63,606 nucleotides of DNA. Origin: Desulfobacula sp. (lineage in GTDB: Bacteria > Desulfobacterota > Desulfobacteria > Desulfobacterales > Desulfobacteraceae). A model generated the notes under the pieces. It saw only the letters and a list, made by a program, of their open reading frames with translations. It was not told where the DNA came from and did no database searches. Shown one piece after another: positions 9,562 to 17,264 of this stretch. A program made the position numbers and the translations under genes. Every line of letters starts with the position of its first letter. Within the stretch, counting starts at the first letter, position 1. The stretch lies in the NCBI RefSeq assembly GCF_030611305.1, contig NZ_JAUWQB010000009.1, positions 1 through 63,606 on the forward strand. Reading direction: 5' to 3'.

Positions 9562-12500
9562 TTAAATATCCACATATGCTATCTTGCCCGGATAGAGTCT
9601 GATTATTTCATCTTTGATCATAATCATGACGGGTTTTGCCCTGCTGGTCAGGCTTTTAACCTTAACGTCTGTTTGAGTGATTTCCAGATCAAGCCAGTGG
9701 TTCCTGTATCGAACATGAAAACAGATGCGGTTTATGGGTTTCGGGAGTAAAGGATTTAAAATCAGTATATCACTGCGTATTTCCAGACCGGCATAGCCCC
9801 GTTGAAGAATATCAATACACCCTGACATGGCAGCCAGATGAATACCTTCCCGGGTGCTTCCGGTTCGGTCATCAACCATATCAGTCTCAAGTGCCCGGCT
9901 GAAAAAGTCCCAGGAACGTTCTCTTGCCTGCCGTGCTTCAATCCAGGCATGAATGACCAGTGCCAGGGAGGACCCGTTTGTAGTTCTGTTTAAATAATAG
10001 TTGATATTTTTTAGGATCAACCCCTTGTCAAAAGTATAATTAAGACGCTTGAACATCTTTCTTAACGTTTCAGCACTGAAAAGATATAAAAGCATTAAGA
10101 CATCTGCCTGTTTGCAGAGTTTATAGTTATTGGTGCTGTCCCCTTCCTTTTCAAGAATCCTGTCAAGGCGCCGAATATTTCCATATTTTTTTTTATAACC
10201 GTCCCAGTCAAATTCCTTTAAATTTTCATATCCTTCAAATTGACTGAGTATTCCACCTTCATGGAATACGAGTCTCATCCTTCGACTTATTTTTTTCCAT
10301 TTTTCAAGTTCTCTATCTTTCACCTCAAGCTTTTTTCTTAAATGTTCCCAGTCCTGTTCGGAAATAACATGTTGCAGGTTAAGCGCCTGATCCATAACAA
10401 ACATTACCATTAAATTCGTATAGGCATTGTTGTTCAGACCTGGTTTCTCTGCTCCGGGATAAGCGTCATGATATTCATCAGGCCCCATTACACCCATGAT
10501 TTCGTATCGGTCAAATTCAGGTTTATAGGTTGCCATGCTTGCCCAGAACCGTGCGATTTCTATGATGATTTCACCACCGTAAAAGGATAAGAATTCGATG
10601 TCATGGGTAATTTGAAAATACTGCCAGATATTGTAAACAATGGCATTATTGATATGGTGCTGCAGATAGGTGTGATCCGGAAGCCAGCGGCCCGATCTTG
10701 GGTTGAGATGCATCTGCTGGGTCTCCTCTCTGCCGCTGCTTCCGCTCTGCCATGGATACATTGCACCTTTGCAGCCTGCCTTCCTGGCTGCGCGCCGGGC
10801 TTCTTCAAGTCGTCGGTAACGGTACATGAGCAGGGTTCTTATAATTTGAGGAGCCCGGTAATTAAAAAATGGGAAAATAATCATTTCATCCCAGAATATA
10901 TGTCCTCTGTAGCCTTCGCCATGCCAGCCACGGGCCGGCATACCCACGTCAATGTCCAGGGAATGTACGGAAGAGCTTTGTAATAAATGAAAAATATACA
11001 ATCTGATAATTTTTTGTGTATATTGCTCAATATCACTATTGTCCAGTTCAAGAGTGACATCGAATTTGCGCCATAAAAGTTCCCAGGCTGTAACATGGGA
11101 TTTTAATAAACTATCAAAACTTTCAACATCATTTGCAATAGTATTTTCCACTTCTAACAGGCATTCAGAAATACCTGTATCCCGGGATGTATAGATACAG
11201 ATCAGTTTTTCCACTGTAAGATCATCTCTCTTCTTCACATCTACAATAGAATGTCTGGCAACATATCCACTGGGTTTGTCAGCTGGAACAGATTTAATAA
11301 CAGCCAGATTCCTTTGAAGGAAGATGTTGGTTCTTGCACCCATTGCAATATCAATACATGACTGATTGGTGCGCATTTTTAACACCATACTTTTTTTGTC
11401 AATGTGACGGGAATCAACCAGATCAAAATGTTGCTTGCTCAAATCCCGATAGCGCTTAACCCCCTGGTTTGTCACCCTGCCATCCAGAGCAGAACAGATC
11501 TCTATTTTACCTTCCCAGTTCAAGGGCGTAATAATAGTTTTAAGCGCAGCCCTGTGCACCTGATCTCCATGAACAAATGAGTGTTGACAAATGCGCGTCT
11601 CTCGATTTTTTTTATCCCGAAAGCATATGGTGCGGTTCAGTACCCCTTTTTTTATAATCAGGGATTGTCTATAAAAAAGAACTTTTACATTTTTTAGCTG
11701 AAACCATTCCTCTCCAGGGATACGGAAATTGAGACAGAGCCAGTTGGGAAGATTAACCAGATCTTCATTCTCAACGATTCTACCGGCGATTTCAGTCTTA
11801 AGCCGGTTATACCCTCCGGCAAGATAGGTCCCCGGATAATGCACATCATCAGCCGTTGCTTCAGGGGCCGCACCTCTGGTAACGAAATATCCGTTTCCCA
11901 AGGCGCACATTGCTTCCCGCCGTCCTTCATCTTCAGGGTCAAACCCTAAATATATTTGATCCCAGCCGGCCTCTTTTCCCATGCCTGCTTCAATTTCAGA
12001 AAGATCGTTAACTACCAGGTGGGCTCCTTTCTGCTTAAGCTGTTTTGCCTGATTTTTCCGGTTAACACCGATAACCACTCCAAAATCACCTTTTTTCCCG
12101 GCTTCCACACCGGATAAGGCATCCTCCACCACCACACATCTATTCACATCAGCATCCAGCCTTTTGGCTGCTTCCAGAAAAATGTCCGGTTCAGGTTTGC
12201 CGGCAAGACCAAGACTCTCAGATATAACCCCATCGACTCTGCTATCAAATAAAGCTTCAATATCTGCAGCCTTAAGGACTTGAAGACAGTTTTTGCTTGA
12301 ACTGACAATGGCTGTCTTAAATCCATTTTTTCTTAACTGCTTAATAAGATCTATACTGGAGTCATAAACTTTTACCCCCTTTTTTTTCAATAAATCAGAA
12401 AAAAAATGGTTTTTCCTATTGCCCAGCCCGCAGATGGTTTCCTGATCAGGAGCATCATTGACAAAACCATGGGGAATATCAATACTGCGGGAGGCCAGAA

Positions 12501-12729
12501 AAGATTCAACCCCTTTGTATCGGGGTTTTCCATCCACATACCTTATATAATCATCCCTAAGGTCAAAGGGTACATAATTGTCGGCGCCGCTCTTTTTTTT
12601 CAAGTATTCGTCAAAAAGCTTTTTCCATGCAGTTGCATGGATATCTGCTGTTCTGGTAACCACACCGTCCAGATCAAACAGGACAGCATCATACAGTTCA
12701 GGATTAATTACTTGTTTTCTGGTTGCCAT
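9562..12729 (-). CDS. HAD (beta-phosphoglucomutase family) - GH65 disaccharide phosphorylase fusion
   Basis: 1055 residues from the ATG at 12729. An ATG 18 bases upstream is in frame, but its second and third codons form a perfect AGGAGG nine bases before 12729, so that sequence is the ribosome binding site. Residues about 10-250 are a HAD domain of the beta-phosphoglucomutase type: FDLDGVV with Asp19 and Asp21, SSSKN, GKPEPD and EDALSGVEAGK. The rest is GH65, with FWDEMIIFPF and MGPDEYHDAYPG, the latter containing the presumed acid Glu, and TREGIHLAAMSG. GH65 enzymes phosphorolyse trehalose, kojibiose or maltose to beta-glucose-1-phosphate. A similar HAD-GH65 fusion is annotated as OtsB1 in mycobacteria. 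Likely roles are trehalose-6-phosphate dephosphorylation, trehalose phosphorolysis and beta-G1P isomerisation; which of these are active cannot be read from sequence. Confidence 0.9.
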   Translation of the reverse strand: MATRKQVINPELYDAVLFDLDGVVTRTADIHATAWKKLFDEYLKKKSGADNYVPFDLRDDYIRYVDGKPRYKGVESFLASRSIDIPHGFVNDAPDQETICGLGNRKNHFFSDLLKKKGVKVYDSSIDLIKQLRKNGFKTAIVSSSKNCLQVLKAADIEALFDSRVDGVISESLGLAGKPEPDIFLEAAKRLDADVNRCVVVEDALSGVEAGKKGDFGVVIGVNRKNQAKQLKQKGAHLVVNDLSEIEAGMGKEAGWDQIYLGFDPEDEGRREAMCALGNGYFVTRGAAPEATADDVHYPGTYLAGGYNRLKTEIAGRIVENEDLVNLPNWLCLNFRIPGEEWFQLKNVKVLFYRQSLIIKKGVLNRTICFRDKKNRETRICQHSFVHGDQVHRAALKTIITPLNWEGKIEICSALDGRVTNQGVKRYRDLSKQHFDLVDSRHIDKKSMVLKMRTNQSCIDIAMGARTNIFLQRNLAVIKSVPADKPSGYVARHSIVDVKKRDDLTVEKLICIYTSRDTGISECLLEVENTIANDVESFDSLLKSHVTAWELLWRKFDVTLELDNSDIEQYTQKIIRLYIFHLLQSSSVHSLDIDVGMPARGWHGEGYRGHIFWDEMIIFPFFNYRAPQIIRTLLMYRYRRLEEARRAARKAGCKGAMYPWQSGSSGREETQQMHLNPRSGRWLPDHTYLQHHINNAIVYNIWQYFQITHDIEFLSFYGGEIIIEIARFWASMATYKPEFDRYEIMGVMGPDEYHDAYPGAEKPGLNNNAYTNLMVMFVMDQALNLQHVISEQDWEHLRKKLEVKDRELEKWKKISRRMRLVFHEGGILSQFEGYENLKEFDWDGYKKKYGNIRRLDRILEKEGDSTNNYKLCKQADVLMLLYLFSAETLRKMFKRLNYTFDKGLILKNINYYLNRTTNGSSLALVIHAWIEARQARERSWDFFSRALETDMVDDRTGSTREGIHLAAMSGCIDILQRGYAGLEIRSDILILNPLLPKPINRICFHVRYRNHWLDLEITQTDVKVKSLTSRAKPVMIMIKDEIIRLYPGKIAYVDI

Positions 12730-13199
12730 AAAAAAGATCCTCCTCATAATTTTTATTTATGCTACGGCACCATCCAGATGGTCATTTCTTTTGCACCGTG
12801 AATAAGTTTCCAGGGGAGGGGTACGACCGATATCAAAACTGCTAACATTAGATTTTTTCTGCCGAAGATAATAGTATTACAATAGAATCATATCATAATC
12901 TGGTCCAGTAAAGAACCTGAATATTTAAAATGCAACTATCATACCATTACAGCATAAAAGCATTGGCATTTGGGAAACCGAATGCCGAAACTTCAAAAGA
13001 ACTAATGTTTCCCATAAGAATAGTGTCTTGATACGTCCTATGAAAGATTAAAGGATTTCCATCAAAAATAATTATGATGTCAGATTTTTTTACAAGATGC
13101 AAAAAAATTGATCGCATATTTTTTTTGTTTGAGCTTAAATAATCCGGGATATGGCAGGGAATTCCTCTATGCGTGTCTTTTAAATTAAATGCCTGCACA

Positions 13200-13214
13200 T
13201 GGCATGAATCTTGA
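13200..13214 (+). promoter_or_regulatory. Weak sigma-54-like element
   Basis: TGGCAT, five bases, TTGA: a good -24 box and an imperfect -12 box. It precedes the micro-ORF at 13274 and lies about 105 bases after the sequence GTCAGATTTTTTTACAA, which resembles the right arm of the palindrome at 21812-21828. Confidence 0.3.
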
Positions 13215-13273
13215 ATTTAAATTATTGAAACGATGATCAGCTATAGTGGTGCTGATACAAACAGGAGAATGAT

Positions 13274-13309
13274 ATGAGTACAGTCAAGTTATCTAGAATA
13301 TTTAAATAG
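13274..13309 (+). CDS. Possible 11-residue micro-ORF
   Basis: MSTVKLSRIFK followed by TAG, with AGGAG six bases before the ATG. The strong ribosome binding site and its position behind a sigma-54-like element are the only support. It could be a leader peptide or the remains of a truncated gene. Confidence 0.22.
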   Translation: MSTVKLSRIFK

Positions 13310-13348
13310 ATTTATCTGCCGGTAATTTTTAATAAAGGAGTCCTTTCT

Positions 13349-13573
13349 ATGAATCATACAGCAGGCCAAACAAGAAACAAAGGCCCCTCCATGCTTCCTG
13401 CCTTGCATCTAAACGGGTTGGCTGGATTTGTGCCAAGCATCGGCATTAAAAATAAAAATTTTAACTGCTGTCTGTCCATTCACCAGAAGGCTTTTCCAAT
13501 TGTTTATTTTCATACAAAACCTGAAGGACTTTTAAAAACCTTATCAAACTTCAGATCATATGAAGAAATATGA
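13349..13573 (+). CDS. Possible small hypothetical protein
   Basis: 74 residues with AAAGGAG eight bases before the ATG. There is no recognisable domain, signal peptide or repeat, and composition is not clearly coding. Its last 64 bases lie antisense to the end of the ArsA-type gene, which counts against it. It is kept only because of the good ribosome binding site and the nearby micro-ORF. Confidence 0.18.
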   Translation: MNHTAGQTRNKGPSMLPALHLNGLAGFVPSIGIKNKNFNCCLSIHQKAFPIVYFHTKPEGLLKTLSNFRSYEEI

Positions 13574-14439
13574 TGTTTTAATGCAGACATCCCGATTAAG
13601 GAAGAAGATGAGTAAGGAATGTGCTGGATGGGAATGGATGAAAATTCATTTTCAATATTTTTTTCTTTTGGCCCCTCCTGCATCCGGTCATTGCAGATCA
13701 GTCCCTTTACCTCAATATTCAAGGAATTAAGCTGGTCAAGGATACGTCTGGTTTCAGCCACAGACAGCACATCCTGGTTGAATACAGCAAAGAAATTGGA
13801 TTTTTGAGGGTCTTCAAAAATACCCTTAAGTGCCTGATAGTCAGATTTGATTTCCCGGATCCTGGACAATACCTTATCCCGTTCAAATTCTTTCCCTGCA
13901 AATTTTATTCTGGAAATAATTTCCTTTCGCTTATAAATTTCCATCCGCAGTTTTTCAAGCTGATCAATCCATGTCAATGACAGGGCAGGCAAATTAAAAA
14001 ATCTTAATGACAGGGCTGTTGGCGGCATGTCAATGATCAGATAATCATATCCCTTATACCTGGTTTGAAGATTCATGAAAGCTGTAACCAAAGCATATTC
14101 CTCCATGCCCGGAGAAAATTTTAAAATATCAAAATAATTGTCCAGATTAAAGGCTGTCAGATATGCATAGCTGTTTTTAACATTTTGGGCAGTTTTTTTT
14201 AAATACTGCTTGATTTCTTTATCCCGGTCAATTTGAAGGACTTCAAGGCAAGGCCCCAGCGTGCACGCTTTATCGGAAAAATCCGTCTCAAAAATATCCG
14301 ACTGGTTGTGGGCATCATCAAAAGATGCCAGGAGCACTTTTTTACCTTTTTCCATAAGAACCAGTGACAAAAGTGCAGATGCCGTGGATTTTCCGGTTCC
14401 GCCCTTGCCTAGAAAAAATAATGTTTGAAGTTCAGTCAT
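13510..14439 (-). CDS. ArsA/GET3-type P-loop ATPase
   Basis: 309 residues, a single ATPase unit. The deviant Walker A motif GKGGTGKST sits at residues 11-19, the switch-like DDAHNQ follows near 42, and IIDMPPTALSLRFF matches the switch II region (DxxPTGxxLR) of the ArsA/Get3 family with D and P kept. No CxxC zinc-binding pair and no arsenite cysteine triad is visible, and there is no arsB, arsC or arsR nearby, so arsenite export is unlikely. It is the last gene of a four-gene run starting with cstA, five bases after the 103-residue gene. Relatives of this family load membrane proteins or act as partner-switching ATPases. A role in assembling or regulating the neighbouring membrane proteins is inference. 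Confidence 0.82.
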   Translation of the reverse strand: MTELQTLFFLGKGGTGKSTASALLSLVLMEKGKKVLLASFDDAHNQSDIFETDFSDKACTLGPCLEVLQIDRDKEIKQYLKKTAQNVKNSYAYLTAFNLDNYFDILKFSPGMEEYALVTAFMNLQTRYKGYDYLIIDMPPTALSLRFFNLPALSLTWIDQLEKLRMEIYKRKEIISRIKFAGKEFERDKVLSRIREIKSDYQALKGIFEDPQKSNFFAVFNQDVLSVAETRRILDQLNSLNIEVKGLICNDRMQEGPKEKNIENEFSSIPIQHIPYSSSSLIGMSALKHHISSYDLKFDKVFKSPSGFV

Positions 14440-14444
14440 GATTT

Positions 14445-14756
14445 TTATCCTATATCAAATACGGAAAACAGTCTGGATAATGGTTCATTGGCTGTGTCCA
14501 CCCTTTCAAGAAGTAAAATCAAATCCTTTTCCATCAAAGGGAGAAGATCCATACAGATCTGTACTGGTGGAGACGGCATTCCAATGAATGTTCCCTGTAC
14601 CAGAAGGGCAAAAATATACTCCAGTTCTTCTTGCTCCGCCTCAATAGCCCCAACAGCCTTATATCTTGCCACTTCGTCAGCCACCTGCCAGATGCCTGAA
14701 AGGCGGTTTTTCACTCTTCCGATTATATCGAGGATATATGTTCCTGGTCTGATCAT
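14445..14756 (-). CDS. Small helical protein of the cstA operon, function unknown
   Basis: 103 residues, not recognised. It is predicted soluble and mostly helical, with an acidic middle (AEQEELEYIFALL) and a leucine-rich C-terminal half. Its ATG overlaps the stop of the preceding membrane-protein gene as ATGA, and the ArsA-type ATPase follows after five bases, so the three are translationally linked. It may be an adaptor between the ATPase and the membrane partner; this is a guess from position only. Confidence 0.7.
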   Translation of the reverse strand: MIRPGTYILDIIGRVKNRLSGIWQVADEVARYKAVGAIEAEQEELEYIFALLVQGTFIGMPSPPVQICMDLLPLMEKDLILLLERVDTANEPLSRLFSVFDIG

Positions 14757-15184
14757 TTTACCCGGAATATTTTCCGGTCAAAATCAATTCGCTTTTGGGA
14801 CGGAAAATAATAATAGACTGCATACAGAGCCATCAATACGATGGCGGCTGCAAAAAACCTGGGGAAATCACATAAAACAGCTACAAAAGCAAAATACGGC
14901 GTAACCTGTGATATCCATAAAATTTTTCTTTGAAAAGATAAAAATTCTTTAGCCGTAACCTGGCTTTGCTTACGCATGGAATGGGCAAAAAGAGTTCGAA
15001 AAAAAAGGGGGCCGGCAATGGCAGTAATGGCGGATAAAATAAACAGAAGAGAATGCAGAACAGAAGGAATAACAAATAGTCCGGGCTTGATAAAATTCAA
15101 TTCTCTTGCCAGGCCAAAAGCCAGAAAAAGGCACACTGCCGGTATAATTATTATAATAAATTGTCTCTTAAGTATCGGTTGCAT
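14753..15184 (-). CDS. Four-helix membrane protein of the cstA operon
   Basis: 143 residues with about four hydrophobic segments: near 8-25, 36-60, 88-107 and 110-128. The end is basic (KRIDFDRKIFRVK). I recognise no family motif. The ATG has no strong ribosome binding site. A hairpin (15197-15231) separates it from cstA, which suggests separate dosing of cstA and the three downstream genes. A role as accessory subunit or regulator of CstA is possible but not shown. Confidence 0.72.
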   Translation of the reverse strand: MQPILKRQFIIIIIPAVCLFLAFGLARELNFIKPGLFVIPSVLHSLLFILSAITAIAGPLFFRTLFAHSMRKQSQVTAKEFLSFQRKILWISQVTPYFAFVAVLCDFPRFFAAAIVLMALYAVYYYFPSQKRIDFDRKIFRVK

Positions 15185-15196
15185 TTCAAATCATCA

Positions 15197-15231
15197 TATG
15201 ATCCGGAAGAAATTATTTCTCCCGGATCATA
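15197..15231 (-). terminator. Strong intercistronic hairpin between cstA and downstream genes
   Basis: Arms at 15197-15213 and 15215-15231 pair at 16 of 17 positions with the centre GATCCGG..CCGGATC. It starts 10 bases after the cstA stop on the minus strand. No T-run follows, so it may be a partial terminator, a processing site or an mRNA-stabilising stem. Confidence 0.5.
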
Positions 15232-15241
15232 CTATTTATTA

Positions 15242-16957
15242 TCAGGATTCAGATTTCATGCTCATAAATTTCATGAGTCCTTCAACAGTGATCCAGATAG
15301 CCAGGAGAAGTATCAATCCATTCACTACCTGGAGCAGTGTATTGTCGGCAGTGCCGAACTTGGTCTGATTCAGCACAAGTGCCCATATAGTCATAACCAT
15401 CATAAATACGGCTGGGATACCTGATATCAACCATTTCGTACCGCCTTTGGTTTTCAGGTAAACCGTAATAATAATCAAAACAAGACCTGCAAGGGTCTGG
15501 TTGACCGCACCGAACAAGGGCCAGAGTTTTAGTGCACCTTTTCCACCGGCGCCTGTTGCAAAGGCAAGTGCCAGTGCAGTTGCCACAGCTATAAAAGTAG
15601 CCACATATTTACCGGTAAGAAAATTCATCTTTAAGCTGCCGAAAAGCTCAGAAACAATGTAGCGCTGGATACGGGTGGCTGTATCCAGAGTGGTTCCGGC
15701 AAAAGATGCCACAAATACCCCCATGATAACCACAGCCACGCTGTTGGGCAACCCGGTGGAGGCAATCATATTGGCAGACCCGTTCACAAAAGCCGCTATT
15801 TTAGAGCCAAGGCCGGCTGCTGCGGCCCAGGAAGAATAATGGGTTGTCCAGGCAGCTACTCCCACTAGGGTTTCCCCTGATTTGGTTACATAGCCCATAC
15901 CGATTCCGGCAGAGACGGCAATGATAACCAGTGTGGCAAGAGCACCCTCCATTAGCATGGAGCCATATCCGACAAATAGAGAATCGGTTTCATCCCTGAC
16001 CTGTTTGGAAGATGTGCCTGAAGATACCAGGGAATGAAATCCTGAAATGGCACCGCAGGCAATAGTGATAAACAGGAAGGGCCACATGGGCGGTGCCTTT
16101 GCAGGTGCTGTCTGAATTGCCGGCGCAACGATGTGAAGATTCCCGCCAAAAGCGGAAAGAAACACACCCACGATCAACAGAAGCATGATAATTAATAGCT
16201 GGTGGGAGTTGATAAAATCACGGGGCTGGAGCAATGTGGTCACCGGAAGCGTAGAAGCAATAAATGCGTAGGCCAAGAGAATAATCGTCCATACACCCGT
16301 AGGTGGAATCCCGGCAATAGCCGGCATTTTAATGGGAAGGTAAACACCGATGCCCACCGTGACATACATTAGAATCACGGCAATAATGGACCAGGCCAGG
16401 ATACTTTTCCCCTGTTTATAAATGGCATGTCCCAGATAAAGGGCAATGAAAACCTCACACCAGACCGGGAGTACCGATGACGGATACATGGCAAATACCA
16501 CGGCAATAACCAGACCGAAGATGGCAATCACAATCCAGAGTTCTAAAAATACAACTAAAAAAAAGAAAAACCGGGTGCGGGCGTTGACGTATTTTGAAGT
16601 ATAATCAGCAACGGATTTCCCCTGGTTTCTCATGGAGATAATCAATGCCCCAAAATCATGAACCGCTCCCATGAAAATACTACCGAAAAACACCCAGATC
16701 AATGCCGGTACCCACCCCCAGATAATGGCGATGGCGGGTCCTACAATGGGTCCGGTTCCGGCAATGGATGTAAAATGATGCCCAAAAATTACTTCCTTTT
16801 TTGTGGGAACATAATCCATACCATCTTCCAGTTCAATGGAAGGAACCGCCGGCCCTTGAGATAACTTGAAAATTTTCTGACCGATGAATTTTCCATATAA
16901 GTTATACATCAGGATATAACCTATAAACGCAACAACCATGATTACTAGTGCACTCAT
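15242..16957 (-). CDS. cstA: Carbon starvation protein CstA, peptide/pyruvate transporter family
   Basis: 571 residues with about 16 membrane segments. Family signatures include HHFTSIAGTGPIVGPAIA in the N-terminal third, GAVHDFGALIISMRNQGKS and FHSLVSSGTSSKQ. AAGGAG lies eight bases before the ATG. CstA proteins import peptides, or pyruvate in the related BtsT, when carbon is scarce. At 571 residues it is shorter than the roughly 700-residue E. coli CstA and fits the compact version common in anaerobes. An inverted repeat at 17007-17038 sits in the leader region. Three further genes, including an ArsA-type ATPase, follow in the same direction. Confidence 0.93.
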   Translation of the reverse strand: MSALVIMVVAFIGYILMYNLYGKFIGQKIFKLSQGPAVPSIELEDGMDYVPTKKEVIFGHHFTSIAGTGPIVGPAIAIIWGWVPALIWVFFGSIFMGAVHDFGALIISMRNQGKSVADYTSKYVNARTRFFFFLVVFLELWIVIAIFGLVIAVVFAMYPSSVLPVWCEVFIALYLGHAIYKQGKSILAWSIIAVILMYVTVGIGVYLPIKMPAIAGIPPTGVWTIILLAYAFIASTLPVTTLLQPRDFINSHQLLIIMLLLIVGVFLSAFGGNLHIVAPAIQTAPAKAPPMWPFLFITIACGAISGFHSLVSSGTSSKQVRDETDSLFVGYGSMLMEGALATLVIIAVSAGIGMGYVTKSGETLVGVAAWTTHYSSWAAAAGLGSKIAAFVNGSANMIASTGLPNSVAVVIMGVFVASFAGTTLDTATRIQRYIVSELFGSLKMNFLTGKYVATFIAVATALALAFATGAGGKGALKLWPLFGAVNQTLAGLVLIIITVYLKTKGGTKWLISGIPAVFMMVMTIWALVLNQTKFGTADNTLLQVVNGLILLLAIWITVEGLMKFMSMKSES

Positions 16958-17006
16958 TTGATAGTCTCCTTATATTTATAAAAAACTAAAGATTAATATA
17001 AATCAT

Positions 17007-17038
17007 GGCAAAAGCATTTAATGGTGCGTGCTTTTGTC
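17007..17038 (-). promoter_or_regulatory. Inverted repeat in cstA leader
   Basis: Arms GGCAAAAGCA (17007-17016) and TGCTTTTGTC (17029-17038) match at 9 of 10 positions around 12 bases, 50-80 bases upstream of the cstA ATG. It could be an operator or a leader hairpin. Confidence 0.3.
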
Positions 17039-17177
17039 AGCTTGAATCCTTTGCTGTTATTATTCTTAATTTTATACACGGTAAAAAAATAAATGCCAAC
17101 AAATATTCTCATGTTCAGAAATTTTCTAAGTGATTGTACCCGCAATATCCTGAGTTAAAGAGTTTTTTTGTATTTTT

Positions 17178-17246
17178 GCCGGGGCCGTTGTAGTTATTGT
17201 TCCGGATCTCGGTGGAACGGCGCCTGATGCTACAACGGCGCCCGGC
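17178..17246 (-). terminator. Large nested hairpin at the end of the hydrogenase operon
   Basis: Outer arms GCCGGGGCCGTTGTAG (17178-17193) and CTACAACGGCGCCCGGC (17230-17246) pair with one bulged base. Inside, GTTCC and GGAAC form a second stem. It begins 19 bases after the hydA stop on the minus strand and blocks read-through towards cstA. The minus strand has an A-rich rather than T-rich tail, so it is not a textbook terminator. Confidence 0.45.
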
Positions 17247-17264
17247 TCTATTTAAGTTCCAATG

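Larger units (their letters stand above)
12748..13509. other. Long intergenic region between divergent-end clusters
   Basis: About 760 bases without a convincing full-length gene. It holds a sigma-54-like element (13200-13214), a half-palindrome at 13079-13095 similar to the one in the 21780-21828 repeat, and two very short reading frames with ribosome binding sites. A minus-strand frame at 12947-13198 (GTG start, 83 residues, no recognisable domain) is present, but I could not support it as a gene. Confidence 0.4.

Noticed and set aside
12730-12747. Upstream ATG as start of the HAD-GH65 fusion
   Set aside because: Its second and third codons form AGGAGG nine bases before the next ATG, so this stretch is the ribosome binding site.
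12947-13198. 83-residue minus-strand frame
   Set aside because: GTG start without ribosome binding site, no recognisable domain and no operon context.
13510-14439. Arsenite efflux ATPase
   Set aside because: No arsenite-binding cysteines and no ars genes nearby; only the fold family fits.
17083-17100. Minus-strand TGGCAT as sigma-54 promoter for cstA
   Set aside because: The -12 position reads TTTT, so the GC element is missing.
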